From NCBI GenBank assembly GCA_032027205.1, contig JAVSMN010000001.1, positions 2,607,418-2,671,417 of the forward strand: a stretch of 64,000 nt of DNA. Direction: 5' to 3'. The translations under genes and the position numbers were made by a program. How positions within the stretch are numbered: the stretch's first letter is position 1; each line of letters begins with the position of its first letter. Below, piece by piece: positions 7,674-16,100 of this stretch. The notes beneath the pieces are model-generated. The model was not told the origin of the DNA. It saw only the letters and a program-made list of their open reading frames with translations, and ran no database searches. Source of the stretch: Zeimonas sp032027205 (GTDB lineage: Bacteria > Pseudomonadota > Gammaproteobacteria > Burkholderiales > Burkholderiaceae_E).

Positions 7674-8825
7674 TCATGTGACAGCCTCCGCTCGATTGGT
7701 TCGAAGACCTCGCTCCGGTGGCAGCACGCGATATTCCGCGGAAGCCCGTGGCGGCGGAAGCTTCGCACGCGAATTCGAGATGGCCTCCACGATGAAGGCG
7801 AGGAGCACGCCGCCGATCGCACCGAGTGTCAGCGCTAGCGCCAGCACCAACCCTTTCTTCGGCTTCACCGGGTCAACGGGTGTAACGATTTCCCCATCTA
7901 GCCGATATACGTCGAATTTCCCGACGTCGCTTTGGAGCACGGCCTCCCACAGTCGCAGCTTCGACTCGGTATCCCGAAGCCCGGAGATGAAGGCATCATC
8001 GTCCACCCGATCCTCCAGCACCCCCAGTTCGGCGGACAGCGACTTCGCTCCCCGAGCATAGAGAGAGCTGCCGTCCATGAACGGACTCATCTGGTCGGAA
8101 CTCGGAGGGCGCACCGCAGTGACCTGCGGGTCACGCAAACCGACTGCGTTCGCCACAACGAGCGCTTCCGTCAGTCGCTGCGCCCGGTCGAGACGCTTGC
8201 GCTGCGCCGTCAGCCGAAGCTCGTCGAGATCCCTCTGTGCATTGTGCATCGTCACTTCGAGACCGGCTCGAGCATCTGCGATGAGCTTCTGTTTGGCGTC
8301 GTGCGCTGCTCGTTCGAGAAACCCGGTCATCCACTGGACGGCCTTGTCCGGATCGTCTGCAGCGAGCGTAACCGAGTACAGCGGCAACTGACCCTTGCGT
8401 CGTTCGTCGGGTGGCTTCACTGCCAGAAACTTTTGTGCTGCCTTGAGCAGGTGCGCCTCAGGGGCTTGTCGCTGCTCCTCGCTCAGCGAAGGCAGGTAAA
8501 GCTCCCGGAAGAAGCGTTCGAAGGCATGCCCGGAAAGCACTTCCCGCGTAAAGTAGCCGAATACCTGCTCGCTGCTGAACGAGCGGAGACCGGTCGCCGA
8601 GGTGCGGCCGAGGTTGAGCAACGCCACCTCGTTCTCGTACGGGCGATCGATGCGGACCTCGACTTCATAGCGAGGAGTCATCAGAACGATTGCGGCGATA
8701 CCGATGAGCAGGCATGCCGCGATCACTCCCATGATCAGGCGCCGGCGCCGAATGCAGATCTGGAACAGATCGACGAGGTTCAATTCCTCCTGCTGTTGTT
8801 GGACGGGTATCGCTTCCATTCGCAT
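7674..8825 (-). CDS. Wzz-type polysaccharide chain-length determinant (383 aa)
   Basis: A bitopic inner-membrane protein: TM1 about residues 31-50 (IMGVIAACLLIGIAAIVLM), a long periplasmic region with helical Gln/Arg/Leu-rich stretches, and TM2 about 325-347 preceded by the PVDPVKPKK proline motif typical of PCP-1/Wzz proteins. Wzz proteins set the modal length of O-antigen made by Wzy. The open frame extends further upstream; the paired starts MRMEAIP at 8825 and 8819 fit the family N-terminus and 8825 is chosen. A C-terminal tail of ~35 residues follows TM2. It is the longest of three Wzz-like proteins here and lies apart from the wzx/wzy genes. Confidence 0.85.
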   Translation of the reverse strand: MRMEAIPVQQQQEELNLVDLFQICIRRRRLIMGVIAACLLIGIAAIVLMTPRYEVEVRIDRPYENEVALLNLGRTSATGLRSFSSEQVFGYFTREVLSGHAFERFFRELYLPSLSEEQRQAPEAHLLKAAQKFLAVKPPDERRKGQLPLYSVTLAADDPDKAVQWMTGFLERAAHDAKQKLIADARAGLEVTMHNAQRDLDELRLTAQRKRLDRAQRLTEALVVANAVGLRDPQVTAVRPPSSDQMSPFMDGSSLYARGAKSLSAELGVLEDRVDDDAFISGLRDTESKLRLWEAVLQSDVGKFDVYRLDGEIVTPVDPVKPKKGLVLALALTLGAIGGVLLAFIVEAISNSRAKLPPPRASAEYRVLPPERGLRTNRAEAVT

Positions 8826-8993
8826 GCGCCGTGATTCCGTATTCAGCGGTTGGTTTTCGAGGCGCTGGCATTCTCTACCCTTGCAGTAGGGTTGTGAATC
8901 GCTGGCATCAAGCAAGCGGCCAACAGGCCCGACACGAGCGGTCCTTGTTGCCTTTAGCACAAACAATCGAGAAACATTCCAGGAGCCCGTCGA

Positions 8994-9827
8994 TCACGTC
9001 TCCGAACAACCCACACTCACCGCCCGCCGATCCTGCAGCCGCACCGCCGTCAACTCCCTCCCCCACACGCACCCGGTATCGATCGACAGCAGATTCGGCC
9101 GATCGAGCCAACCGAGCGCGGCCCAATGCCCGAAGACGATCGGCGTGCCGGCGCTGGCGCGTCCAGGTACATCGAACCAGGGCAGGTAGCCCGCGGGCGC
9201 GGTCTCCATGCCTTCCTTTGCAGCGAACTCCATCCGCCCGTTCGCCGTGCAGAAGCGGATCCGCGTGAGCGCGTTGACGATCACGCGCAGCCGGTCGTTG
9301 CCGCGCAGCGAATCGGACCACGTCGCCGGCTCGTTGCCGTACATCTCGCGCAGGAAGTCGAGCCAGCGCGGGCCAGACAACATGCGATGCACCTCGTAGG
9401 CCAGTTCGAGCGTGCGCTCGACGCTCCATTGCGGCAGGACGCCTGCGTGCACCATCAGCCAGCCGTCGTCGAAGTGCGCCAGCGGCCGCGTTCGCACCCA
9501 ATCGAGCAGCGCGTCTCGGTCGGGCGCGGCGAGGATTTCGTCGAGCGTGTCCGTGCGGTGCGCGCGCCGGATGCCCGCGGCCACCGCGAGCAGGTGCAGG
9601 TCGTGGTTGCCGAGCACGGTGACGACGCGCTCACCCTGTTCGATCGCCCAGCGCAGTGCGTCGAGCGAGCGCGGGCCGCGGTTGACGAGATCCCCCACGA
9701 GCCACAGGCGCGCATCGGAGGGAAGCTGCGGCAAAAGGGCGAGGAGGCTGTCGAGGCAGCCCTGGACATCGCCGATCGCCCAGGTTTCCGGGCGGGATTC
9801 GATTCGAGACGGGAAATTCCTTACCAT
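8994..9827 (-). CDS. apaH: Bis(5'-nucleosyl)-tetraphosphatase, symmetrical (ApaH)
   Basis: 277 residues of the PPP-type metallophosphatase family. Metal-binding motifs are intact: GDVQGC (19-24), GDLVNRGP (45-52) and GNHD (73-76), with the downstream MVHAGVLPQW histidine block. It hydrolyses Ap4A to two ADP and can remove Np4 caps from RNA. It precedes wzz on the same strand with a 168 bp gap and is divergent from the PemK gene. Start chosen at the ATG 10 codons before the conserved TWAIGDVQG. Confidence 0.93.
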   Translation of the reverse strand: MVRNFPSRIESRPETWAIGDVQGCLDSLLALLPQLPSDARLWLVGDLVNRGPRSLDALRWAIEQGERVVTVLGNHDLHLLAVAAGIRRAHRTDTLDEILAAPDRDALLDWVRTRPLAHFDDGWLMVHAGVLPQWSVERTLELAYEVHRMLSGPRWLDFLREMYGNEPATWSDSLRGNDRLRVIVNALTRIRFCTANGRMEFAAKEGMETAPAGYLPWFDVPGRASAGTPIVFGHWAALGWLDRPNLLSIDTGCVWGRELTAVRLQDRRAVSVGCSET

Positions 9828-9939
9828 CGCAGACGGGAAACGAGATCGCCTACGAGATCGTAGACTGCAGCGGGATCATCGCCGGGGCGAGTCCACACCG
9901 TTCGACGAAGATCCGTTCGGCGCCTTCCAGGAAGGATCG

Positions 9940-10278
9940 ATGACGAAATTCGTGCGTGGTGACGTGGTCCAGACGCCGTTTCCGGGTGACGCCTCGGCTG
10001 ACGAAAAGCAGACGGCACTCGTCATTTCGCCGTCGGACCTCGAACATGCGCGAGGACTTCTCTGGGTTGCGCTCGTCACGAAGCAGGAAGACCCGGCATG
10101 GCGCGGCGACGTACCGATCCTCGACTCCGCGGTGGCAGGCACCCCGGCTCACGCAGTGATCCGCACGGCGAGGCTGGCGACCGTACCCGCGGAATCTGCG
10201 AAGCGCATCGGTCGGATTTCCGGGGTGTTGCTCGGGCGGGTGCTGGGCGAGATCAACGGAGCGCTGGGCAGGCTGTAG
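9940..10278 (+). CDS. PemK/MazF-family toxin without an intact antitoxin
   Basis: 112 residues opening with the family signature RGDVVQTPFPGD, then KQTALVISP and ALVTKQEDPAWRGDVPI, and ending in the long helix common to PemK-like endoribonucleases that cut mRNA. An AGGAAGG Shine-Dalgarno is 5 nt before the ATG at 9940. Type II modules usually have the antitoxin gene directly upstream, but only 112 bp separate this ATG from the divergent apaH. In frame just upstream the sequence reads STPFDEDPFGAFQEGSMTKF, an acidic stretch that could be the leftover C-terminus of an antitoxin. Either the toxin is orphaned or its antitoxin is elsewhere. Confidence 0.8.
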   Translation: MTKFVRGDVVQTPFPGDASADEKQTALVISPSDLEHARGLLWVALVTKQEDPAWRGDVPILDSAVAGTPAHAVIRTARLATVPAESAKRIGRISGVLLGRVLGEINGALGRL

Positions 10279-10292
10279 GGGATTCGCGCCCC

Positions 10293-11585
10293 TCATCCCC
10301 GCGCCTCGATCGGATTCCCGTACATCGGCCGTACGCCCGATTGCATGCTGATCGCCAGCGCGACCCCGCACGCGAGCGTGATCGGCACGGTCAGGTGAAA
10401 CTGGTTCGTCATCTCGAGCACCATCACGATCGCCATCAGCGGCGCGTGCGTGACGGCGCTCAGCATCGCGGACATTCCGATCACGGCAAGCGTGCGAGGA
10501 TCGCCTACCCATACGACCGGTAGCCACGTCGCCGCGAGTTCGGCGAGCGTGAAGCCCGCGGTCGCGCCGACGAAGAGCGTCGGCGTGAACATGCCGCCGA
10601 TCGCGCCCGAGCCGGTGTTGAGCAGCGTCGCCGCGAACTTCATCACCAGGATCACCGCCACCCACGGCCAAAGGATCTCGCCCTGCAGCACGTGCGAGAT
10701 CGTGCTGAAGCCGTTGCCCCAGACCTCAGGAACGAAGGCCGACAACGCGCCGACGAGCAGCCCGCCGGCGCCGAGTCGCAGCGGCAGCGACGAAATGCGT
10801 CCGAATGCGCCGCGGAACCGCTCGACCAGCGTCAGCATCGCCCAACCCAGCAGCCCGCAGACGACGCCTGCCGCCAGCGACATGCCGAGGCTGTTCGGCG
10901 CGAGCGGCACGCGCGGCATCGCGTAGAGCGGCACCGGGTCGACCAGGCCGTAGATCAGCACGCCGGTAGTCGCGGCGGCGAACAGAACCGGCGCCATCAT
11001 CGACGCAGACAGGAATCCCAGCGCAAGCTCCAGCACGAAGACGACGCCCGCGACCGGCGCGTGATAGGCCGCGCCGATGCCCGAGGAGACGCCGCAGATC
11101 AGGATCACCGTGCGCTGCTCGGTCGACAGCGGCGCGAAATGCGCGAGCTTCGCCGACAGCCACGCGGCGAGTTGGATCATCGGGCCTTCGCGCCCGATCG
11201 ACGCGCCGCTGCCCACCGACAGCAACGCCGAGACGCTGCGCACCCAGGTGGTGCGGTCGTTCAGATCGACGGTGCGCGTGCGCGCGGCATCGAGATAGTC
11301 GACGTGCCGAGCACCTTGTGGACCGCGCGCGGCCCAGCGCGCGCCCCATTCGAGCACGAGGCCCGCGAGCAGGCCGCCGACGGCGCCGACGGCCACCCGC
11401 TGCCAGGGCGGCACGTGACGCGCGGCTTCGACGAGGCTGCTGCCCAGTTGGCCGGTTCCGAGCCACTGCACGCCTACGATCGCCGCGCGAAAACCGGTCG
11501 TGGCGGCAGCGGCGAGCAGGCCGGCGAGCATCGCGTAGAACCACAGGACTGGCGCGGATGCAGTGCGCGCGGGAGTCTGGGTCAC
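10293..11585 (-). CDS. ClC-family chloride channel/transporter
   Basis: 430 residues with about ten to twelve hydrophobic segments. The ClC selectivity-filter motifs are recognisable: GSGASIGREGP, the GIGAAYHAPVAGVVFVLE helix with its glutamate, and GAIGGMFTP near the middle. ClC proteins conduct or exchange Cl- across the inner membrane. An open frame extends 52 codons upstream, but family similarity begins after the GTG at 11585, which overlaps by 4 bp the stop of a small upstream ORF (GTGA). The C-terminus has no CBS domains. Convergent with the PemK gene (14 bp between stops). Confidence 0.88.
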   Translation of the reverse strand: MTQTPARTASAPVLWFYAMLAGLLAAAATTGFRAAIVGVQWLGTGQLGSSLVEAARHVPPWQRVAVGAVGGLLAGLVLEWGARWAARGPQGARHVDYLDAARTRTVDLNDRTTWVRSVSALLSVGSGASIGREGPMIQLAAWLSAKLAHFAPLSTEQRTVILICGVSSGIGAAYHAPVAGVVFVLELALGFLSASMMAPVLFAAATTGVLIYGLVDPVPLYAMPRVPLAPNSLGMSLAAGVVCGLLGWAMLTLVERFRGAFGRISSLPLRLGAGGLLVGALSAFVPEVWGNGFSTISHVLQGEILWPWVAVILVMKFAATLLNTGSGAIGGMFTPTLFVGATAGFTLAELAATWLPVVWVGDPRTLAVIGMSAMLSAVTHAPLMAIVMVLEMTNQFHLTVPITLACGVALAISMQSGVRPMYGNPIEARG

Positions 11586-11719
11586 GTTGCGCGCAACACG
11601 AGCGTGCCCGCCATTTTCGGCAATATCGGCCCCTGCCGCAGCACACGCTTTTTCGCCTCGGTGTACCGGGTGCAGAAGGCGAATTCGTGTTCGCGAAAGC
11701 GGGGGAGCGCGGACGTCAT
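11582..11719 (-). CDS. Small 45-residue ORF coupled to the ClC gene
   Basis: Starts at an ATG at 11719 (MTSALPRFREHEFAF) and ends with a TGA that overlaps the GTG start of the ClC gene (GTGA). The peptide has a soluble, charged composition (HEFAFCTRYTEAKKR) quite unlike the ClC N-terminus, so it is not a simple extension. It looks either like a real small protein or like the preserved N-terminus of a larger gene truncated when the ClC gene was joined to it. I do not recognise the family. A palindromic element lies just upstream at 11723-11751. Confidence 0.4.
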   Translation of the reverse strand: MTSALPRFREHEFAFCTRYTEAKKRVLRQGPILPKMAGTLVLRAT

Positions 11720-11722
11720 CGT

Positions 11723-11751
11723 TACCCAATCGTATCCCCAACGGTTGGGTA
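11723..11751. promoter_or_regulatory. Inverted repeat in the ClC/wecB divergent intergenic region
   Basis: TACCCAA (11723-11729) and TTGGGTA (11745-11751) are perfect inverted repeats 15 nt apart, and inside the second half is another palindrome, CCCAAC-G-GTTGGG (11737-11749). The site lies directly ahead of the small ORF/ClC gene on the minus strand and ~85 bp before wecB on the plus strand, where an operator would be expected. The binding protein is unknown. Confidence 0.4.
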
Positions 11752-11824
11752 TAAGCACCGGGCCGGCAGCGCCGCCTCCACTTGCCGCGTGATTTCCCTC
11801 AGCGTGGCTTTCGTGGCTCCTCCG

Positions 11825-11830
11825 TACAAT
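11825..11830 (+). promoter_or_regulatory. Candidate -10 box TACAAT immediately before wecB
   Basis: TACAAT is followed after 7 nt by the wecB ATG at 11838, so a transcript from this box would start at about the start codon. No Shine-Dalgarno sequence is present between them and no strong -35 box is visible. Confidence 0.4.
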
Positions 11831-11837
11831 CGCGCGC

Positions 11838-12968
11838 ATGAAGAAAACCCTGCACCTCGTCGCCGGCGCGCGCCCGAATTTCATGAAGATCGCACCGATC
11901 GTGCGCGCGCTCCAGGCTCGGCCCGGCCTTTTCGACTACCGCATCGTGCACACCGGCCAGCACTACGATCGCGAGATGAGCGACGTTTTCTTCGAGGAGC
12001 TCGGCATCCCGAAGCCGGACTTCCATCTGGAAGCGGGCGGCGGCAGCCACGCGACGCAGACGGCGAAGATCATGGTCGCCTACGAGGCGATCCTCGAGCG
12101 CGAGCGGCCCGACTGCGTGGTTGTCGTCGGTGACGTCAATTCCACGCTCGCCTGCTCGATCGTCGCCAAGAAACTGCACATTCCGGTGGCGCACGTCGAG
12201 GCGGGACTGCGCAGCGGCGACCTGCGCATGCCCGAGGAGATCAACCGCCTCGTCACCGACTCGATCACCGACTGGTTCTTCGTGACCGAGCCGTCGGGGC
12301 GCGAGAACCTGCTGCGGGAAGGCAAACCCGAGGAACGCGTGTTCTTCGTCGGCCACGTGATGGTCGACAACCTGCTCTATCAGCGCGAGCGGCTGCGCGC
12401 GGCGGACCGTAGCAATCTGGAGAGCGAAGCGCTGAAGAAGCGGCTCGGGCGCTATGGAGTGATCACGATGCATAGGCCGTCGAACGTCGACGATGCTGGC
12501 ACTTTAGCCGGCATTGCCGGCGCGTTCCGTCGAATATCCACGAAGTTGCCGCTCGTCTTCCCGGTGCACCCGCGGACGCGCGGGAACCTGGAGAAGTTCG
12601 GCCTCGATCTCGGCCCGAACGTGCTGTTGACGAAGCCGCTGTCGTACATGGAATTCCTGAACCTGTGGCAGGACGCAAGCCTGATCCTCACCGACAGCGG
12701 CGGGCTGCAGGAGGAGACGACGGCGCTCGGAATTCCGTGCGTGACGTTGCGCGAGAACACCGAGCGGCCGGTGACGGTGGACGAAGGCACGAACACGATC
12801 GTCGGCGTCGATCCGGAGCGGATCATGGCAGCGGCCGAGGCGGTGCTGGCCGGGCATGGCAAGGCGGGGCGGCGGCCGCAGTTGTGGGATGGACGGGCGG
12901 CGGAGCGGATCGTAGAGACGCTGGCGGAGCGGCTCGCAATGGGTCAGCCGCGAGAACGTGCTCGCTGA
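11838..12968 (+). CDS. wecB: UDP-N-acetylglucosamine 2-epimerase (non-hydrolysing)
   Basis: 376 residues; interconverts UDP-GlcNAc and UDP-ManNAc. Family motifs seen: GARPNFMKIAPI at the N-terminus, HTGQHYDREMSDVFFEEL, VVGDVNST, HVEAGLRSGDLRMPEEINR and the UDP-binding TDSGGLQEE followed by GIPCVTLRENTERP. Two GT-B-like Rossmann domains, full length. UDP-ManNAc feeds surface polysaccharide (ManNAc or ManNAcA), consistent with the neighbouring clusters, though no WecC dehydrogenase is here other than Ugd. Probably transcribed from its own promoter. Confidence 0.93.
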   Translation: MKKTLHLVAGARPNFMKIAPIVRALQARPGLFDYRIVHTGQHYDREMSDVFFEELGIPKPDFHLEAGGGSHATQTAKIMVAYEAILERERPDCVVVVGDVNSTLACSIVAKKLHIPVAHVEAGLRSGDLRMPEEINRLVTDSITDWFFVTEPSGRENLLREGKPEERVFFVGHVMVDNLLYQRERLRAADRSNLESEALKKRLGRYGVITMHRPSNVDDAGTLAGIAGAFRRISTKLPLVFPVHPRTRGNLEKFGLDLGPNVLLTKPLSYMEFLNLWQDASLILTDSGGLQEETTALGIPCVTLRENTERPVTVDEGTNTIVGVDPERIMAAAEAVLAGHGKAGRRPQLWDGRAAERIVETLAERLAMGQPRERAR

Positions 12969-13032
12969 GGCGGCTCGCCGCTCCGCTGCGGTAGCATCTG
13001 CACCAGCGAATGACGCAACCACTTCATTACCG

Positions 13033-13806
13033 ATGAGCGCGTTCCACGAGGAAGAGGTCCTCAGCGTCCATCACTGGACCGATCGGCTGTTCAGCTTCAA
13101 GACGACACGCGACCGGGCGCTGCGCTTCAGCAACGGCCACTTCACGATGATCGGACTGGAGGACGCCGGCAAGAAGCTGCTGCGCGCCTACAGCATCGTG
13201 AGCCCGAACTACGAGGACCACCTCGAGTTCCTGAGCATCAAGGTACCCGACGGCCCGCTGACGTCGAAGCTGCAGCACATCAAGCCCGGCGACAAGATCA
13301 TCGTCGGACGCAAGCCCACCGGAACCCTGTTGATCGATTACCTGCTGCCGGGCAAGCGGCTGTACCTGCTGTCGACCGGCACGGGGCTGGCGCCCTTCAT
13401 GAGCGTGATTCGCGACCCGGAGACTTACGAGCGATTCGAGCAGATCATCCTGGTGCACGGCGTGCGCGAGGTGGAGGAACTCGCCTATCACGACTACCTG
13501 ATCGAGCACCTGCCGGCGCACGAGTTCCTGGGCGACCTGGTCACGAGCAAGCTGCGCTACTACCCGACGGTGACGCGCGAGGAGTTCGTGCACATGGGGC
13601 GGATCACGGAGTTGATCGATAGCGGAAAGTTGTTCGAGGATCTCGGAGTGCCGGCGCTCAACCCGGCGGTGGATCGGGTGATGATTTGCGGGAGTCCGGG
13701 GATGCTGAAGGATCTAAAGGGAATGTTGGAGGCACGGGGGTTCAGAGAGGGGAACACCTCGACCCCGGGAGATTTCGTAATCGAGCGGGCGTTCGCTGAG
13801 CAGTAG
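13033..13806 (+). CDS. fpr: Ferredoxin/flavodoxin-NADP+ reductase
   Basis: 257 residues of the bacterial FNR subclass: FAD-binding RAYSIVSPNYEDHLEF, then the NADP domain with LLSTGTGLAPFMSVIRDPETYERF and MICGSPGMLKDL, ending in the VIERAFAEQ tail typical of this group. It moves electrons between NADPH and ferredoxin/flavodoxin in redox and iron-sulfur metabolism. A longer frame opens at 12958, but homology begins at MSAFHEEEV. An 8-codon ORF (13010-13036) ends on an ATGA overlap with this start, and TAGCAT at 12992-12997 is a possible -10 box. Unrelated to the sugar genes on either side. Confidence 0.92.
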   Translation: MSAFHEEEVLSVHHWTDRLFSFKTTRDRALRFSNGHFTMIGLEDAGKKLLRAYSIVSPNYEDHLEFLSIKVPDGPLTSKLQHIKPGDKIIVGRKPTGTLLIDYLLPGKRLYLLSTGTGLAPFMSVIRDPETYERFEQIILVHGVREVEELAYHDYLIEHLPAHEFLGDLVTSKLRYYPTVTREEFVHMGRITELIDSGKLFEDLGVPALNPAVDRVMICGSPGMLKDLKGMLEARGFREGNTSTPGDFVIERAFAEQ

Positions 13807-14035
13807 TCGGCTGCGGGTACCGTTGTGAGGCCCGAAGGGGCGAGGTAGCAATTCATAAGTATCGGGCCCGCGTGAGTGGCACAAGAGTGGCCCGCGCTGG
13901 TCGCGGGTATCATTCGCCCCGTCTCCGCTAGCGGAATCGCTGCTTCGGACGCGTGCTCTTTAGCTTCGGACCTACCCCGTTCGTTGCGCCAATTTCTCAT
14001 TTCCCCGCCCGTACGGAGCACTGGAGGCAGCCGTC

Positions 14036-15124
14036 TTGGCACGCAAAGTGGCATTGATCACGGGTATCACTGGGCAGGATGGAGCGTACCTTGCTGAATT
14101 TTTGTTGAACAAGGGATATGAGGTTCACGGAATAAAGCGTCGGTCATCGCTCTTCAATACGCAGCGTATCGACCATCTCTACCAGGATCCCCACACTCCG
14201 GAAGCCCGGTTTCATCTCCATTACGGAGATATGACCGATTCCAGCAGTCTGATCCGCATCGTGCAACAGGTGCAGCCCGACGAGATCTACAACCTCGCAG
14301 CGCAGAGCCACGTTGCGGTGTCCTTCGAAGAGCCAGAGTACACCGCGGACTCGGACGCCCTCGGAGCGCTCCGAATCCTCGAGGCGATACGGATCCTCGG
14401 TCTATCGAAAAGGACGAGGGTCTATCAGGCCTCGACGTCCGAGTTGTTCGGGAAGGTGCATGAGACACCGCAAAGGGAGACGACGCCCTTTTATCCGCGG
14501 TCGCCGTACGCCGTTGCGAAGCTCTACGCGTACTGGATCACTGTGAACTACCGTGAAGCGTATGGGTTCTATGCGTGCAATGGCATTCTGTTCAATCACG
14601 AGTCGCCGGTTCGCGGCGAAACGTTCGTCACGAGAAAGATCACGCGTGGATTAGCGCGGATCAAGTGCGGACTGCAGGAGTGCCTTTACCTCGGCAACCT
14701 GGACGCGAGGCGCGATTGGGGGCACGCGCGGGACTTTGTGGAGGCTCAGTGGTTGATTCTTCAGCAGGAGAACCCGGACGATTTTGTTATAGCGACAGGA
14801 CATCAACATAGCGTGCGCGAGTTCGTGACGGTCGCGGCTTCCGAACTCGGTATTGGCCTGACTTGGACGGGACACGGCGTCGACGAGGTAGGGCTCGACT
14901 CGGGCGGACGTCCCATCGTCGCAGTTGATCCCCGTTACTTCCGGCCGACTGAGGTCGACTCGCTGCTCGGGGACTCATCGAAGGCGCGGGCAACGCTTCG
15001 TTGGGCACCGAAAGTCTCGTTCGAGGCGTTGGTCAAGGAGATGGCGCGTGCGGACCTCCAACTGGCGCAACGCGATCGTCTGGTCGAGCAAAACGGCTAC
15101 AAGGTCTTTGATTTTTACGAATAG
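14036..15124 (+). CDS. gmd: GDP-mannose 4,6-dehydratase
   Basis: 362 residues. Converts GDP-D-mannose to GDP-4-keto-6-deoxymannose, first step to GDP-L-fucose or GDP-rhamnose. NAD motif ITGITGQDGAYL, substrate-binding HGIKRRSSLFNTQRIDHLY, STSELFGK and catalytic YAVAK are all present, as is the NHESPVRGETFVTRKI block. Start is TTG at 14036, supported by GGAGG 8 nt upstream; no ATG fits. It opens a cassette visibly less GC-rich than its flanks, which suggests acquisition. Followed after 13 bp by fcl. The 229 bp ahead (13807-14035) hold no gene; TATCAT at 13907-13912 is a weak -10 candidate. Confidence 0.95.
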   Translation: MARKVALITGITGQDGAYLAEFLLNKGYEVHGIKRRSSLFNTQRIDHLYQDPHTPEARFHLHYGDMTDSSSLIRIVQQVQPDEIYNLAAQSHVAVSFEEPEYTADSDALGALRILEAIRILGLSKRTRVYQASTSELFGKVHETPQRETTPFYPRSPYAVAKLYAYWITVNYREAYGFYACNGILFNHESPVRGETFVTRKITRGLARIKCGLQECLYLGNLDARRDWGHARDFVEAQWLILQQENPDDFVIATGHQHSVREFVTVAASELGIGLTWTGHGVDEVGLDSGGRPIVAVDPRYFRPTEVDSLLGDSSKARATLRWAPKVSFEALVKEMARADLQLAQRDRLVEQNGYKVFDFYE

Positions 15125-15137
15125 GAAGGAAGGGACC

Positions 15138-16100
15138 GTGTCACTTCAGACCGGCCGCATCTACGTAGCGGGTCATCGCGGGTTGGTTGGGTCAGCGATT
15201 GTACGCAGGCTACAGGCACTCGGAATACCAAGCGTGATCACGCGATCACATGCGGAGCTGGACCTGACGAACCAGGCTAGCGTTTCGGCTTTTTTCGAGC
15301 AAGAGCGTCCGGATTATGTTTTCCTCTGTGCTGCCAAGGTCGGTGGCATACTCGCCAATGCAACCCGGCCTGCCCAGTTTCTGTTCGAAAATCTCGCGAT
15401 CCAGACGAACGTGATTCATGCGGCCTGGACGAATGGCGTCGAGCGCCTACTGTTCCTTGGATCATCGTGCATCTATCCGCGCGATTGCCCGCAGCCAATC
15501 CGGGAGGAATATCTTCTTGGTGGCCCGCTGGAGGCTACTAACCGGCCGTATGCGGTAGCCAAGATAGCGGGTATCGAAATGTGCTGGGCGTACAACCGGC
15601 AGTACGGAACCCGATTCCTCGCAGCAATGCCGACGAACCTCTACGGGCCTGGGGACAATTATGATCTGGAGACGGCGCATGTCCTTCCGTCGCTGATTCG
15701 GAAAATGCACGAAGCAAAGATCCGGAATTCTCCTGACGTTGTCGTATGGGGAACCGGCCAACCGCGTCGTGAGTTCCTCTTCAGCGACGATCTGGCGGAC
15801 GCGGTTGTTTCCCTTATGAATATACCGGACGACGCATTGCGGAAGATCTACGATTCGCCGGTTCACCCCCCGCTTCTGAACATCGGGTGCGGAGAAGACC
15901 TTTCGATTCTCGAGCTAGCCGTGCTGGTGAAGGAAATTGTGGGCTTCGACGGCGATATTCGTTTGGATGCAAGCCGACCGGACGGCACGCCGCGCAAGCT
16001 TCTCGACGTTTCACGCATGCGGACGCTGGGTTGGACTCCTCGCACCGGTCTTCGAGAAGGAATCGACCGCGCGTATCGAGATTTCCTCACTAGTGCATGA
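15138..16100 (+). CDS. fcl: GDP-L-fucose synthase
   Basis: 320 residues; 3,5-epimerase/4-reductase turning GDP-4-keto-6-deoxymannose into GDP-L-fucose with NADPH. Motifs: VAGHRGLVGSAIVRRL (NADP site), LCAAKVGGI, FLGSSCIYP and catalytic YAVAK within TNRPYAVAKIAG. Start is GTG at 15138 with AAGGAAGGG directly upstream (15124-15133); the frame remains open further upstream only by chance overlap with gmd. With gmd it gives GDP-fucose for the polysaccharide. Its stop overlaps the next ATG (ATGA). Confidence 0.95.
   Translation: MSLQTGRIYVAGHRGLVGSAIVRRLQALGIPSVITRSHAELDLTNQASVSAFFEQERPDYVFLCAAKVGGILANATRPAQFLFENLAIQTNVIHAAWTNGVERLLFLGSSCIYPRDCPQPIREEYLLGGPLEATNRPYAVAKIAGIEMCWAYNRQYGTRFLAAMPTNLYGPGDNYDLETAHVLPSLIRKMHEAKIRNSPDVVVWGTGQPRREFLFSDDLADAVVSLMNIPDDALRKIYDSPVHPPLLNIGCGEDLSILELAVLVKEIVGFDGDIRLDASRPDGTPRKLLDVSRMRTLGWTPRTGLREGIDRAYRDFLTSA

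Noticed and set aside
13807..16100. JUMPstart/ops element (GGCGGTAG) before the glycan cassette
   Set aside because: The ops core was not found ahead of gmd or the other cassette starts, so RfaH-type control is not supported.
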